From positions 1 to 49,903 of the forward strand of contig CACLPI010000008.1 in assembly GCA_902608795.1 (NCBI GenBank): a stretch of 49,903 nt of DNA, written 5' to 3'. The stretch is from an uncultured Bacteroidota bacterium (GTDB lineage: Bacteria > Bacteroidota > Bacteroidia > Flavobacteriales > Flavobacteriaceae). Positions 18,202-27,292 of the stretch are shown here, piece by piece. Numbering within the stretch: the first letter of the stretch is position 1; the number at the start of each line of letters is the position of its first letter. Under the pieces are notes generated by a model. That model saw only the letters and a list, made by a program, of their open reading frames with translations. It was not told the DNA's origin and made no database searches. Both the position numbers and the translations under genes were made by a program.

Positions 18202-18864
18202 ATGAAAAACAACATAATCAAAGCGTTTTTAATATTTACTATTTTTTTTAATTGTGAGAATGAACCTGTAATTAATCTACTAGAATACAATTCTAATCTT
18301 ACTGTTCAGCAAAATTTAGTAAATGGTGTTTCAGTGATAGATATATTAAATTTTAATGATGTATCATCATTTTATGGTATCGATTATGGTGGTGGATTCA
18401 TTTTTCATGTAAATCCTAATAATGGAGAAATTATGGTTGCTACAGACTACTCGGATATAGGTGATGTAGCTTGGGGTGATATATTTGATTTAGATACAAG
18501 TTATGCAATTGGTGATGGTGATTTAAATACACAGCAGATAATTGAGGGTAATCAAAATGATAATAGTTCTAACGGTACTGAGTTTGGAAGTGACAACTAT
18601 GGCTTTAAAATTGTAGATGATCTTAATTATAATGGATATAATGATTGGTTTATACCTTCCAGTGGCTCAATGGAAATAATTTACAGCAATGTACATTCAT
18701 TAGGTCTTGGGAATTTTAATGAAAATCTAATCTACTGGTCCTCTACAAAAGAAGGTTATTTTCCTTACGTTATGGCTTTTAATTTTGAATCTTGGGGAGG
18801 TCTTCCCTTCCCTGGATCTTGCTTAGATGTCAATGGCTTACTAATTGCCAGAAAGATTAATTAG
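18202..18864 (+). CDS. Lipoprotein with a DUF1566/Lcl-type domain
   Basis: I start the gene at 18202 because it gives a lipoprotein signal (MKNNIIKAFLIFTIFFNC, Cys18 followed by Glu-Asn); the longer frame to 18163 adds 13 residues in front of it. The mature part has GGGFIFHVNPNNGEIMVA-VAWGDI, then a poorly conserved middle, YNDWFIPSSGSMEIIY and YWSST near residue 177. These are the landmarks of the Lcl/DUF1566 fold, found in cell-surface and matrix-binding proteins. The product is likely displayed on the outer membrane. It stands alone after the tsaD operon and before convergent tRNAs. No function is established. Confidence 0.75.
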   Translation: MKNNIIKAFLIFTIFFNCENEPVINLLEYNSNLTVQQNLVNGVSVIDILNFNDVSSFYGIDYGGGFIFHVNPNNGEIMVATDYSDIGDVAWGDIFDLDTSYAIGDGDLNTQQIIEGNQNDNSSNGTEFGSDNYGFKIVDDLNYNGYNDWFIPSSGSMEIIYSNVHSLGLGNFNENLIYWSSTKEGYFPYVMAFNFESWGGLPFPGSCLDVNGLLIARKIN

Positions 18865-18895
18865 AAAAGTATATTACTAGTTACTTATAATAAAT

Positions 18896-18920
18896 AAAAA
18901 TCCCCACAATAGTGAGGATT
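18896..18920 (-). terminator. Rho-independent terminator of the tRNA operon
   Basis: The hairpin at 18899-18920 has a nine-position stem with one mismatch (AATCCTCAC against GTGGGGATT on the minus strand) and a four-base loop. A T-rich tail follows on the minus strand (18896-18900 and beyond). It sits just after the tRNA-Arg 3' end. The other strand lacks a T tract, so it serves the tRNA operon only. Confidence 0.75.
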
Positions 18921-18926
18921 ATTCTG

Positions 18927-19000
18927 TGATCGCGAAAGGATTCGAACCTTTGACCGTCTGCTTAGAAGGCAGATGCTCTATCCAGCTGAGCTACGCGACC
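18927..19000 (-). tRNA. tRNA-Arg (anticodon TCT)
   Basis: The cloverleaf is complete: a seven-base-pair acceptor stem GGTCGCG/CGCGATC with one G-U pair, D-arm AGCTCAGCTGGATAGAGC, anticodon loop CTTCTAA and T-arm GGTTCGAATCC. TCT decodes AGA and AGG. The discriminator is A and no CCA is encoded. It is the last gene of a three-tRNA minus-strand operon. Confidence 0.96.
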
Positions 19001-19014
19001 TTACTAAAAATGTG

Positions 19015-19089
19015 TCGGGGTGGCAGGATTCGAACCTGCGACCTCCGCGTCCCAAACGCGGCGCGATAACCGGGCTACGCTACACCCCG
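19015..19089 (-). tRNA. tRNA-Pro (anticodon TGG)
   Basis: The acceptor stem is CGGGGTG/CACCCCG, the D-arm begins TAGCGTAGCCCGG, the anticodon loop is TTTGGGA and the T-arm is GGTTCGAATCC. TGG decodes CCN proline codons. CCA is not encoded at the 3' end (ACA follows). It lies 14 nt from tRNA-Arg and 3 nt from the end of tRNA-Ser. Confidence 0.96.
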
Positions 19090-19092
19090 AGA

Positions 19093-19179
19093 TGGCGGAG
19101 AGACAGGGATTCGAACCCTGGCGACGTTTGCACGTCGACAGATTAGCAATCTGCTCCATTACCACTCTGGCACCTCTCC
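19093..19179 (-). tRNA. tRNA-Ser (anticodon GCT)
   Basis: The acceptor stem is GGAGAGG/TCTCTCC, the anticodon loop is TTGCTAA, and the long variable arm typical of class II tRNAs (CGACGTGCAAACGTCG) is present before the T-arm GGTTCGAATCC. GCT decodes AGC and AGU. Unlike its two neighbours, it has CCA encoded after discriminator G. It is the first tRNA in the operon. Confidence 0.96.
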
Positions 19180-19211
19180 AATACTATAAAGTATTTAATA
19201 AAATGCGGTTG

Positions 19212-19242
19212 CAAAAATAGTTTTTCATTAACAACAACGCAA
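19212..19242 (-). promoter_or_regulatory. Bacteroidota-type promoter of the tRNA-Ser-Pro-Arg operon
   Basis: On the minus strand TTG (19240-19242) is followed by 20 nt and then TATTTTTGC (through 19211). This fits the Bacteroidetes sigma-ABfr consensus of TTG, about 17-23 nt, TAnnTTTG. The predicted start near 19205 leaves a leader of about 26 nt before tRNA-Ser. Confidence 0.7.
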
Positions 19243-19259
19243 CTATATCTAATTTTTTT

Positions 19260-21329
19260 TTAAATACTCTGTTCTGTGTAACTAACCCTAATGTGATAAA
19301 TGTTTTTCAATTTTTCTTTAAGAACAGATTTAATGATTGAAATATTTTTAAAAGTCAGTTCACAATTTTCAAATTGTTGATCCTCAACTTGCTTATCGAT
19401 AATAGTTTCAACAAAAGAATCAATTTTATCATTATCTGGTTTGTCTAAACTTTTAATTGCCGCTTCAACTGAATCACACATCATTACTAGAGCCATTTCA
19501 ACACTAAAAGGTTTTGGACCAGTATATCGAAAATCTGCCTCATTAATTTCAGGGTTTAGCTTGATCTCTTTATTATAAAAATATCCAATTAAATTGGTTC
19601 CATGATGGGTTTTTATGAATTCAATTATCCTTTCTGGAATGCCTGCATTTTTTGCATGCGTTACACCATCAGCTACATGTTTTTTGATTATTTCAACACT
19701 TTCATTTGATGTGATGCCATGATGTGGGTTTTGATCAGATAATTGATTTTCAGTGAAAAAAGATGGATTTGAAATTTTACCTATATCATGATGTAAAGCT
19801 CCAACTCGAGATAATAACGCATTAGCATTGATTTGATTTGCACAGGCTTCAGCAAGATTTGCAACATTGATTGAATGATGGAAAGTTCCAGGTGCTTTAT
19901 TAGATAATTCTTTTAGTAAGTTAGAATTCGTATCAGATAATTCTAATAATGACACATCCGAAACTAATCCAAACATTTTTTCATGAATGTATATTAAAGG
20001 ATATATAAATAAAGTCAAAAGACCACACAAAATAAATAATGAAAAATTGTTGAAAGGGAGATTTTCAATATTTCCCTCTTGAATAACATAAAATGAAAAA
20101 TAAGCTAGCATATAAACCAACGTTATCTGCGTAACGGCTTTAAATAAATTTGCTCTCTTATAAATATTATCTGACGTTAGAATAGTAACAACTCCTGCGA
20201 TTATATTTAAAAATATGAATTCATAACTATTTGGCACCACAAAACCTAATAGCATAACAGTGACAGAATGTATAAAAAAAGCAATTCTAGTGTTAAAAAA
20301 TGCTTTAAATAGTAATGGCATTATACATAGTGGTATAATATATATATAATTTGAATTAACATCGACAACCCATGTTGTAATTAAAATAATAAGAGTTATG
20401 TTAAAATAAACAAATGCAATTTTATTATTGTTTTCGTATAAATCTCTTTCAAATTTTCTAATAAAAAGAACTATCATCAAAAGAGACAAAATAACTAATA
20501 AAGAATATGCTATAATCATTAAATACAGATTAGATAAAGATGAACTATTATCCTCATACTCTTTTTTTAAAGACTCTAGAATTATAAATTTCTCCCCATC
20601 AACAACCTCTCCTTTTGAAATTATCAGAGTTTCTTTTTCAACAAATCCTCTGTTTGGTGAAATATTAATTGTTGCCTCATTAATTGATTCGGCTGAAAGT
20701 ACTCTATCATAAAATAAGTTTGGGGTAATTATGTCAAATAGCAATGAAATTATTTGAGATTTATACTTTTCACTATTGGTTTCAATAATTTTATTGTTAA
20801 TGAAAATTATTAAGTCTTCAGGTTTAATTAATCTGTTATAATATGTTGAATTAACAAGTTTGTTGTCGTATAAAATTGATATTAGCTGACCATCTTTAAA
20901 ATCAAAATTTTGTTCTATCAATCCTTTATTGTATACTTCATTAATAATTTTAGAACATTGATTTTTAATATTTTTCAACTCATCTTCATTGAAAAAATTA
21001 AATAAAGAGTCAATCTTTAATTCATCAATTCGAGTAATTAGTTCATAATTTGAATTAGTTATTAATGATGTGTCAATTTCGAAAAACAGAGGGGTGTTTA
21101 TTTTTACTTGTGTAATTTCATCATCAATTTCTTGTTTGGACTTTTTAATTGCAAAATCAAAGGGTGCGTATAGATTTTCTGATTGCCAAGGCCTACCATT
21201 CTCAAAGTTATACTTGAATTTTCCACTTTTTGGAAAGAAATAAATAATTAAAAATGCTGATAGCGCAAATAAAAGAACCCTGAATATTCTAGAAAAACCT
21301 TTATTTATACTGTTAAATAGTTTGCCCAT
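19260..21329 (-). CDS. 7TM-HD family phosphohydrolase (PgpH-like, predicted c-di-AMP phosphodiesterase)
   Basis: This 689-aa membrane enzyme has an N-terminal helix (about 13-31), an extracytoplasmic domain to about 270 of the 7TMR-HDED type, about seven hydrophobic helices (about 270-455) and a cytoplasmic HD domain. HD landmarks are GTFHHSINVANLAE, GALHHDIGK, NPHHGI, DGVTHAKNAGIP and KTHHGT. In Listeria PgpH this architecture hydrolyses cyclic di-AMP, a signal tied to turgor and cell-wall control; I infer the same here, but the cyclase is not in view. The 79-bp gap to the divergent thiolase gene holds no clear TAnnTTTG element on this strand. The gene reads toward the tRNA operon. Confidence 0.88.
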   Translation of the reverse strand: MGKLFNSINKGFSRIFRVLLFALSAFLIIYFFPKSGKFKYNFENGRPWQSENLYAPFDFAIKKSKQEIDDEITQVKINTPLFFEIDTSLITNSNYELITRIDELKIDSLFNFFNEDELKNIKNQCSKIINEVYNKGLIEQNFDFKDGQLISILYDNKLVNSTYYNRLIKPEDLIIFINNKIIETNSEKYKSQIISLLFDIITPNLFYDRVLSAESINEATINISPNRGFVEKETLIISKGEVVDGEKFIILESLKKEYEDNSSSLSNLYLMIIAYSLLVILSLLMIVLFIRKFERDLYENNNKIAFVYFNITLIILITTWVVDVNSNYIYIIPLCIMPLLFKAFFNTRIAFFIHSVTVMLLGFVVPNSYEFIFLNIIAGVVTILTSDNIYKRANLFKAVTQITLVYMLAYFSFYVIQEGNIENLPFNNFSLFILCGLLTLFIYPLIYIHEKMFGLVSDVSLLELSDTNSNLLKELSNKAPGTFHHSINVANLAEACANQINANALLSRVGALHHDIGKISNPSFFTENQLSDQNPHHGITSNESVEIIKKHVADGVTHAKNAGIPERIIEFIKTHHGTNLIGYFYNKEIKLNPEINEADFRYTGPKPFSVEMALVMMCDSVEAAIKSLDKPDNDKIDSFVETIIDKQVEDQQFENCELTFKNISIIKSVLKEKLKNIYHIRVSYTEQSI

Positions 21330-21408
21330 GGTCTATATTGAATAAATTTACTAAATATTTAAGAGCTTAATACAATTTATATTTTATTAACTTTAAAAAA
21401 ATAAACAT

Positions 21409-22584
21409 ATGCAAAACAAAGTTGTCATAGTTAGTGCTGTAAGAACCCCATTAGGATGTTTTATGGGCTCATTATCAAATTTTTCAGCTGTAGAGTTAGG
21501 GATATATGCGTTAGAGGGAGCATTATCAAAGATTGACTTAGACAGAAAAGAAATTAATGAGTTAATTGTTGGGCATGTGTTACAGTCTGGTTGTGGTCAA
21601 GCTCCTGCAAAACAAATAGCTTTAGGGTCCAAATTAAGACCTGAAATCCCTTGCTCGTCTGTAAATAAAGTGTGTTCATCAGGTTTAAAAGCAGTTAATT
21701 TAGCTGCTCAGTCGATTCAACTTGGCATTAATGAAGTTGTAGTCGCTGGTGGTGTTGAAAGTATGAGTAATGCTCCCCACTATTTAAATTTGAGAAAAGC
21801 TAATAAATATGGCAATTCTGCAACCATTGATGGGTTAATGACTGATGGTCTAACAGATGTTTACAGTCAACAATCAATGGGTGTATTAGCTGATAATTGT
21901 TCAACAGAATATGGTATCTCAAAAGAATCACAAGATTATTACGCCATATCATCTTATAACAGATCTATAAATTCCTCAAAAAATGGTTTGTTTAAAAATG
22001 AAATAATCCCTATAAATTATAAGGATAAGAAAGGAAATGAAATATATATAGATCAAGACGAGCAGATTAGCAAAGTAAATTTTGAAAAGATTCCAAATCT
22101 CAAACCTGCATTTGTAAAAGATGGTTCTGTAACAGCAGCAAACTCCTCCCCAATTAGTGATGGAGCTTCCATGTTAGTTTTAATGAGTGAAAAGAAAGCC
22201 AATGAATTAAATATTAATCCAATTGCAGAAATAATTGGTTATAATGATTCAGCTACATCGCCAGACTTATTTACAATTGCCCCTGCTAAATCTGTTGAAA
22301 ATTTACTCAATAAAACTAAAGAAGATTTAATCAATATTGATTTGTTTGAAATCAATGAAGCTTTTTCGATGGTTCCACTCTTAAACATTGATATATTGTC
22401 AATTGATCCTGAAAAAGTAAATATAACTGGTGGAGCTGTTTCTCTTGGTCATCCTCTTGGGTGTTCAGGTGCAAGAATATTAACCACATTAATTCATTCA
22501 TTACATCAAAATGGAAAGAAAAATGGTATTGCCGCCATCTGTAACGGAGGTGGTGGAGCTTCTTCTATTCAAATAAGGGTTTAA
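21409..22584 (+). CDS. Acetyl-CoA C-acyltransferase (thiolase)
   Basis: This 391-aa thiolase condenses or cleaves acyl-CoA. Catalytic residues are in place: nucleophile Cys89 in NKVCSSGLKAVN, His348 in LGHPLGCSGAR and Cys378 in AICNGGGGASS. GGVESMSNAPH is also typical. The sequence is nearer acetoacetyl-CoA thiolase (AtoB/PhaA-like) than FadA, but the direction and chain length are uncertain. The NlpC/P60 gene starts 1 nt after its stop, a flavobacterial pairing with no obvious metabolic logic. It diverges from the 7TM-HD gene. Confidence 0.93.
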   Translation: MQNKVVIVSAVRTPLGCFMGSLSNFSAVELGIYALEGALSKIDLDRKEINELIVGHVLQSGCGQAPAKQIALGSKLRPEIPCSSVNKVCSSGLKAVNLAAQSIQLGINEVVVAGGVESMSNAPHYLNLRKANKYGNSATIDGLMTDGLTDVYSQQSMGVLADNCSTEYGISKESQDYYAISSYNRSINSSKNGLFKNEIIPINYKDKKGNEIYIDQDEQISKVNFEKIPNLKPAFVKDGSVTAANSSPISDGASMLVLMSEKKANELNINPIAEIIGYNDSATSPDLFTIAPAKSVENLLNKTKEDLINIDLFEINEAFSMVPLLNIDILSIDPEKVNITGGAVSLGHPLGCSGARILTTLIHSLHQNGKKNGIAAICNGGGGASSIQIRV

Positions 22585-22585
22585 T

Positions 22586-23329
22586 ATGGGTTTAGGTATA
22601 TGCAACTTAAGTATTGTGCCTGTAAGAATTTCTGATTCAGATAAATCTGAAATGATTACTCAATTAGTTTACGGTGATTTATTCATAATTGTTGAAGAAA
22701 ATGTTAAATGGACCAAAATAAAGTCTGAATTTGACAATTATGAGGGATGGATAGATTCAAAACAATATAAAAAACTTGATGAAAGCGATAATATTATAAT
22801 TGATAATCCAAAATATTCTTGTGACTTAGTTGAGTTTATAGAAAATGAAAATAAAGAATTAATTACCATTTCAATTGGTTCAAATATTTCTAATATTAAT
22901 CTACTTAATCATAAGTATGAAGGAAAGTCAATTTCTGGAAAACAAAATAGGGATTCAATTGTAAATACAGCACTACTCTATTTGCATAGCCCATATTTAT
23001 GGGGAGGAAAAACTCCATTTGGAATTGACTGTTCTGGATTCACACAAATGGTTTATAAAATAAATGGATACAAAATCTTAAGAGATGCTAAAGATCAAGC
23101 CACTCAAGGAGTTACGCTTAGTTTCATTGAAGAGTCTGAACCAGGAGATTTAGCTTTTTTTCATAACGATAATGATGAAATTATTCATGTTGGTATAATT
23201 CTTAAGGATAATCATATTATACATGCTAGTGGAAAAGTGAGAATTGACAGGTTAGATCAATCAGGAATATATAATAACGAGAAAAATAAGCATACTCACT
23301 CTCTTCGATATATTAAAAAGATAATATAG
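22586..23329 (+). CDS. C40-family NlpC/P60 peptidase with N-terminal SH3-like domain
   Basis: This 247-aa cysteine peptidase has the catalytic triad visible: Cys149 in IDCSGFTQMVY, His201 in IIHVGIIL and His213 in IIHASG. The preceding GGKTPFGIDCSG is diagnostic. Residues 1-60 (MGLGICNLSIVPVR...GWIDSKQY) form an SH3-like module. Family enzymes cleave D-Glu/DAP bonds in peptidoglycan peptides. No signal peptide is seen, so it may act in the cytoplasm on recycled muropeptides rather than in the periplasm. It is coupled to the thiolase gene (1-nt gap) and its stop abuts the convergent TPR gene. Confidence 0.9.
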   Translation: MGLGICNLSIVPVRISDSDKSEMITQLVYGDLFIIVEENVKWTKIKSEFDNYEGWIDSKQYKKLDESDNIIIDNPKYSCDLVEFIENENKELITISIGSNISNINLLNHKYEGKSISGKQNRDSIVNTALLYLHSPYLWGGKTPFGIDCSGFTQMVYKINGYKILRDAKDQATQGVTLSFIEESEPGDLAFFHNDNDEIIHVGIILKDNHIIHASGKVRIDRLDQSGIYNNEKNKHTHSLRYIKKII

Positions 23330-24604
23330 TTAGTTGTTTTCCAATTCAGCAACAATCACCTTATACTTATTTTCTTGCTCAGTATCTCCTAAAGCTGAAT
23401 AAATATTTTTTAAAGTTCTAGCAGCGCTTAAATTATCATTTTCTAAATTATATACCTTTTCAAGATAAGGGATGGCGCTTTTATATAGGTTTTCTCGTTC
23501 AATTTTTAATTCGTCATATCTATTATAATCGGCTGTAGACATACCAAGTGAATTCATTTCTTCAATCATTGGGCCTTCTTTTTCTAGGATTAAAGCTGCA
23601 GCATTTAAATAAGCTTTTGTGTAACTTGGATCAATTTCAATTGCCTTATCATAATAAGAAATTGCATCATCAAAATTTCCTTTCTCTGCATTAACAACAC
23701 CCAAATTAAATATTAAATCAACATTATTTGGTTCAATCTCAAGTGCTTTGGAGATTAACCTTTGATACGCATCTACCTCTCCCATATCCCATCTTATATT
23801 TGATTCAAGTAGTATCAGGTTAATATCATTTTCATTAATCAACTTAGCTTTTTCTAAGTATTCAATAGATTTTAAAAAGTTTTCCTGAGTTTTATATATT
23901 GCGGCAACAGATCTAAGAATATCAATTTCAACAGATTCTGCCATTTCATCTCTGGGTGAATCGTGAGTCCCAATAACATCTACCGAAAAATTTCTAGATT
24001 TTTCATCTTGAAATACTTGTTCTTTTCCAGATTCTTTTTCTACTGCATAATAATTCATAGAAATACCTGAATAACCCAATTCTATTAATTTTTCGTAAAA
24101 ACCAAGTGCGATATTGTAATCTTTTGCTTCAGTGGCTACCAAAGCAGCATTGTATAAATATAAGGTGTCCTTATTTGAAACATTGTAAGCTGCCTCCAAA
24201 TTCAAATAAGAATTTTTGTAATTTTTAACTTCTAGTGCTGTTCTAGAATCATTAATAAAAGAATTAAAAAGATCAGTAAAAATATCATCAATTTTTGCTG
24301 TATATATTTTTGTTCCTGATTTCTCAATTTTTTTAGCTACATTAAAATCTTTAATACTTAAAATTTTGTTATCAAAAGAACCGTTTCCATTCTGATATCT
24401 AGCCATTCCTTTTAGGTAATAATATTTTGCTTTTGTCTTATCATCAGCAGTATCAACTAAAGTTTTGATTGAATTGATTGTATTTAAAGCACTTTCATAT
24501 TCTCCTGCTTTAATATGCTTATCAATTGTCTTAAGTTCTTTTTTTTGAGAATAACTTAGTTGAAATAAACCAAAAATGATAAGAGGTAATATAATTTTTT
24601 TCAT
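23330..24604 (-). CDS. Exported tetratricopeptide-repeat protein
   Basis: This 424-aa protein has an N-terminal signal ([19 protein letters not shown]). It contains several TPR units; the clearest are [40 protein letters not shown] and a later one ending near residue 420. TPR arrays are protein-binding scaffolds, and no catalytic motif is present. The start overlaps the gyrA stop by 4 nt (ATGA), so it is expressed with gyrA, an order I recall from other flavobacteria. It is probably periplasmic; the partner is unknown. Confidence 0.85.
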   Translation of the reverse strand: MKKIILPLIIFGLFQLSYSQKKELKTIDKHIKAGEYESALNTINSIKTLVDTADDKTKAKYYYLKGMARYQNGNGSFDNKILSIKDFNVAKKIEKSGTKIYTAKIDDIFTDLFNSFINDSRTALEVKNYKNSYLNLEAAYNVSNKDTLYLYNAALVATEAKDYNIALGFYEKLIELGYSGISMNYYAVEKESGKEQVFQDEKSRNFSVDVIGTHDSPRDEMAESVEIDILRSVAAIYKTQENFLKSIEYLEKAKLINENDINLILLESNIRWDMGEVDAYQRLISKALEIEPNNVDLIFNLGVVNAEKGNFDDAISYYDKAIEIDPSYTKAYLNAAALILEKEGPMIEEMNSLGMSTADYNRYDELKIERENLYKSAIPYLEKVYNLENDNLSAARTLKNIYSALGDTEQENKYKVIVAELENN

Positions 24605-27105
24605 TGTTCTGCATTTGTATTGTTTTCTTCGCTAGATTCATGTTCTTCGTCATGATGATCCTCATCTTTTTCATGAATTACTTTAGCTACTGCAGCAATA
24701 GAATCACCATCTTTAATATTTATTAGTTTAACTCCTTGAGTGGCACGTCCCATAACCCTTAAATCTTCAACTGCCATTCTAATAGCTATACCTGATTTGT
24801 TTATTATCATTAATCCATTAGAGTCGTCTACATTTTTAATAGCAACTAAATCACCTGTTTTTTCAGTAATGGAAATAGTTTTAACCCCTTTACCACCTCT
24901 ATTTGTTATTCTGTAATCTTCGAGACGTGATCTTTTTCCATATCCATTTGAGCTAACTACTAATATGTTGCTTTCCATATCGTTTACAGCAACCATTCCA
25001 ATTACCTCATCTTTATCATGTTGAAGTCTAATACCTCTAACCCCAGAGGCATTTCTTCCCATAGGTCTTGTTTTTGCTTCTTCAAATCTAATAGCTTTCC
25101 CAGATTTTAAAGCAAGCATAACTTGACTATTTCCATCTGTTAATTTAGCTTCAAGCAATTCATCATCCTCCTTGATAGTTATTGCGTTTATTCCATTAAC
25201 ACGCGGTCTTGAATATTGCTCTAAAGATGTCTTTTTTACCTGTCCTCTTTTTGTTGCCATTATCACATAGTGATTATTGATGTACTCATCATCTTTTAAA
25301 TCTTTTGTGCAGATGAATGCTTTTACCTTATCATCTTGTTCTATATTAATAAGATTTTGTATTGCTCTCCCTTTAGATGTTCTACTACCCTCAGGAATTT
25401 CATAAACTCTCATCCAAAAACATTTCCCCTTTTGGGTAAAAAACAACATATATTGATGATTAGTACCAACAAATAGATCTTCAAGAAAATCTTCATTTCT
25501 TGTAGTTGAGGCCTTTTGACCGACCCCACCCCTATTCTGGACTTTATATTCATCTAAAGATGTTCTTTTTATATATCCAGCATGTGATATAGTTATAACA
25601 ACTTTTTCATCAGGTATCATGTCTTCAATTGAAAGATCTCCCCCTGAATACTCGATTTTAGATCTTCTATCATCTCCATACTTTTCTTTAATTTCTGTCA
25701 ACTCTTCAGAAATAATATTCATTCTTCTTTTTTCGTCTGATAGAATATCTTTTAGGTCTTCAATTAATTTTTTTATTTCATCGTACTCATTTCTTAACTT
25801 ATCCTGCTCTAAACCAGTAAGTTGTCTAAGTCTCATTTCCACAATGGCCTTGGCTTGAATTTCAGAAAGTTTAAATGTTTTAATTAAGTTATCTCTTGCG
25901 TCTTCTGCATTTTTTGAGGCTTTAATTAATGCAATAACTTCATCAATATTATCAGATGCAATGATTAATCCTTCAAGAATATGACATCTATCTTCAGCCT
26001 TTTTTAATTCAAACTTGGTTCTTCTAACTACAACATCATGTCTATGATCTACAAAATGCTTAATCATATCTTTAAGATTAAGCATTTGAGGTCGTCCATT
26101 TACAAGTGCGATAGTATTAACACTAAAAGATGATTGAAGTGGGCTATATTTAAATAATTTATTGAGTACAATGTTAGGGATGGCATCCCTTTTTAGCACA
26201 AAAACGATTCTCATCCCATTTCTATCTGATTCATCTCTTATTGTAGAAATACCTTCTAACTTTTTATCGTTAACCAAATCTGCGATTTTTTTGATCATAT
26301 CAGCTTTGTTAACCTGATAAGGTATTTCAGTTACAATTATTGACTCCTTACCATCAACCTCTTCAATTTCGGCTTTACCACGCATTACTACTTTACCTCT
26401 ACCAGTATGAAAAGCTTCTTTTACCCCTTCATAGCCATGAATAATACCTCCCGTAGGAAAGTCAGGAGCTTTAACACATTGCATTAAACCATCAATATCG
26501 ATAGAATTGTCATTGATATACTGAAGAGTACCATCAATAACCTCAGTTAAATTGTGTGGCGGAATATTTGTAGCCATACCAACAGCAATACCAGAAGCAC
26601 CATTAACAAGTAATGCAGGAATCTTTGTTGGTAAAACGGTTGGTTCTTTTAACGTATCGTCAAAATTTAGTTTATAATCAACAGTATCTTTTTCAATATC
26701 TGACAGCATTTCTTCAGAAATCTTTTGCATCCTAGCTTCTGTATACCTCATTGCAGCCGGACTATCTCCATCTACAGATCCAAAATTTCCTTGACCATCT
26801 ACAAGCATGTATCTTAAACTCCAGTCCTGAGCCATCCTAACCATTGTATCATAAATAGCAGAATCACCATGTGGGTGATACTTACCCATAACTTCACCAA
26901 CAATTCTAGCGGACTTTTTATGTGCAGAAGATGCTTTAACCCCTAAATCGTGCATGCCATATAAGACACGTCTATGTACAGGCTTTAAACCATCTCTAAC
27001 GTCTGGAAGAGCTCTAGAAACTATTACTGACATTGAATAATCAATGTATGCAGATTTCATTTCATCCTCTATGTTAATCGGTATTAATTTTTCGCCATCA
27101 TTCAT
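24601..27105 (-). CDS. gyrA: DNA gyrase subunit A
   Basis: GyrA cuts and rejoins DNA in the gyrase A2B2 complex that introduces negative supercoils. The 834-aa protein has catalytic Tyr121 in [10 protein letters not shown]. The quinolone-site [11 protein letters not shown] at 77-87 keeps Ser82 and Asp86, the wild-type state. The C-terminal domain has six beta-pinwheel repeats; the canonical GyrA box is degenerate (VQNRGGVG near 530), while a NRGGKG form appears in a late blade. The tail ends in an acidic, His-rich stretch ([15 protein letters not shown]). A TATATTTG promoter element lies 43 nt upstream. The TPR gene is coupled downstream. Confidence 0.96.
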   Translation of the reverse strand: MNDGEKLIPINIEDEMKSAYIDYSMSVIVSRALPDVRDGLKPVHRRVLYGMHDLGVKASSAHKKSARIVGEVMGKYHPHGDSAIYDTMVRMAQDWSLRYMLVDGQGNFGSVDGDSPAAMRYTEARMQKISEEMLSDIEKDTVDYKLNFDDTLKEPTVLPTKIPALLVNGASGIAVGMATNIPPHNLTEVIDGTLQYINDNSIDIDGLMQCVKAPDFPTGGIIHGYEGVKEAFHTGRGKVVMRGKAEIEEVDGKESIIVTEIPYQVNKADMIKKIADLVNDKKLEGISTIRDESDRNGMRIVFVLKRDAIPNIVLNKLFKYSPLQSSFSVNTIALVNGRPQMLNLKDMIKHFVDHRHDVVVRRTKFELKKAEDRCHILEGLIIASDNIDEVIALIKASKNAEDARDNLIKTFKLSEIQAKAIVEMRLRQLTGLEQDKLRNEYDEIKKLIEDLKDILSDEKRRMNIISEELTEIKEKYGDDRRSKIEYSGGDLSIEDMIPDEKVVITISHAGYIKRTSLDEYKVQNRGGVGQKASTTRNEDFLEDLFVGTNHQYMLFFTQKGKCFWMRVYEIPEGSRTSKGRAIQNLINIEQDDKVKAFICTKDLKDDEYINNHYVIMATKRGQVKKTSLEQYSRPRVNGINAITIKEDDELLEAKLTDGNSQVMLALKSGKAIRFEEAKTRPMGRNASGVRGIRLQHDKDEVIGMVAVNDMESNILVVSSNGYGKRSRLEDYRITNRGGKGVKTISITEKTGDLVAIKNVDDSNGLMIINKSGIAIRMAVEDLRVMGRATQGVKLINIKDGDSIAAVAKVIHEKDEDHHDEEHESSEENNTNAEQ

Positions 27106-27147
27106 AATAAAAAAACTGTTTAATTATATCATATAAATAGTAGTAAA

Positions 27148-27155
27148 CAAATATA
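27148..27155 (-). promoter_or_regulatory. Candidate -7 element for gyrA
   Basis: TATATTTG on the minus strand matches the Bacteroidota TAnnTTTG consensus and sits 43 nt before the gyrA ATG. No TTG is found at the usual spacing upstream, so only half of the promoter is supported. Confidence 0.4.
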
Positions 27156-27292
27156 TGAATTTAACAAGTTTATTAAAGATAAAAATATGTCTTGAAATAT
27201 ATAATTTATTAACAATTTTGGGTTATAAATTTTAACTCAGTTTAGTGTTGTTTTAAAAAATCTTTATGATTATTTTTACAAAAAGCATTTTT

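Noticed and set aside
19020-19220. Open frame reading MAGFEPATSASQTRR... across the tRNA genes
   Set aside because: This is the well-known spurious translation of the antisense of tRNA genes; the strand carries tRNA-Pro and tRNA-Ser.
27266-27292. Nine-residue N-terminal extension of ClpC
   Set aside because: MIIFTKSIF is not part of the family; the conserved start MDDNFSPRV begins at 27293.
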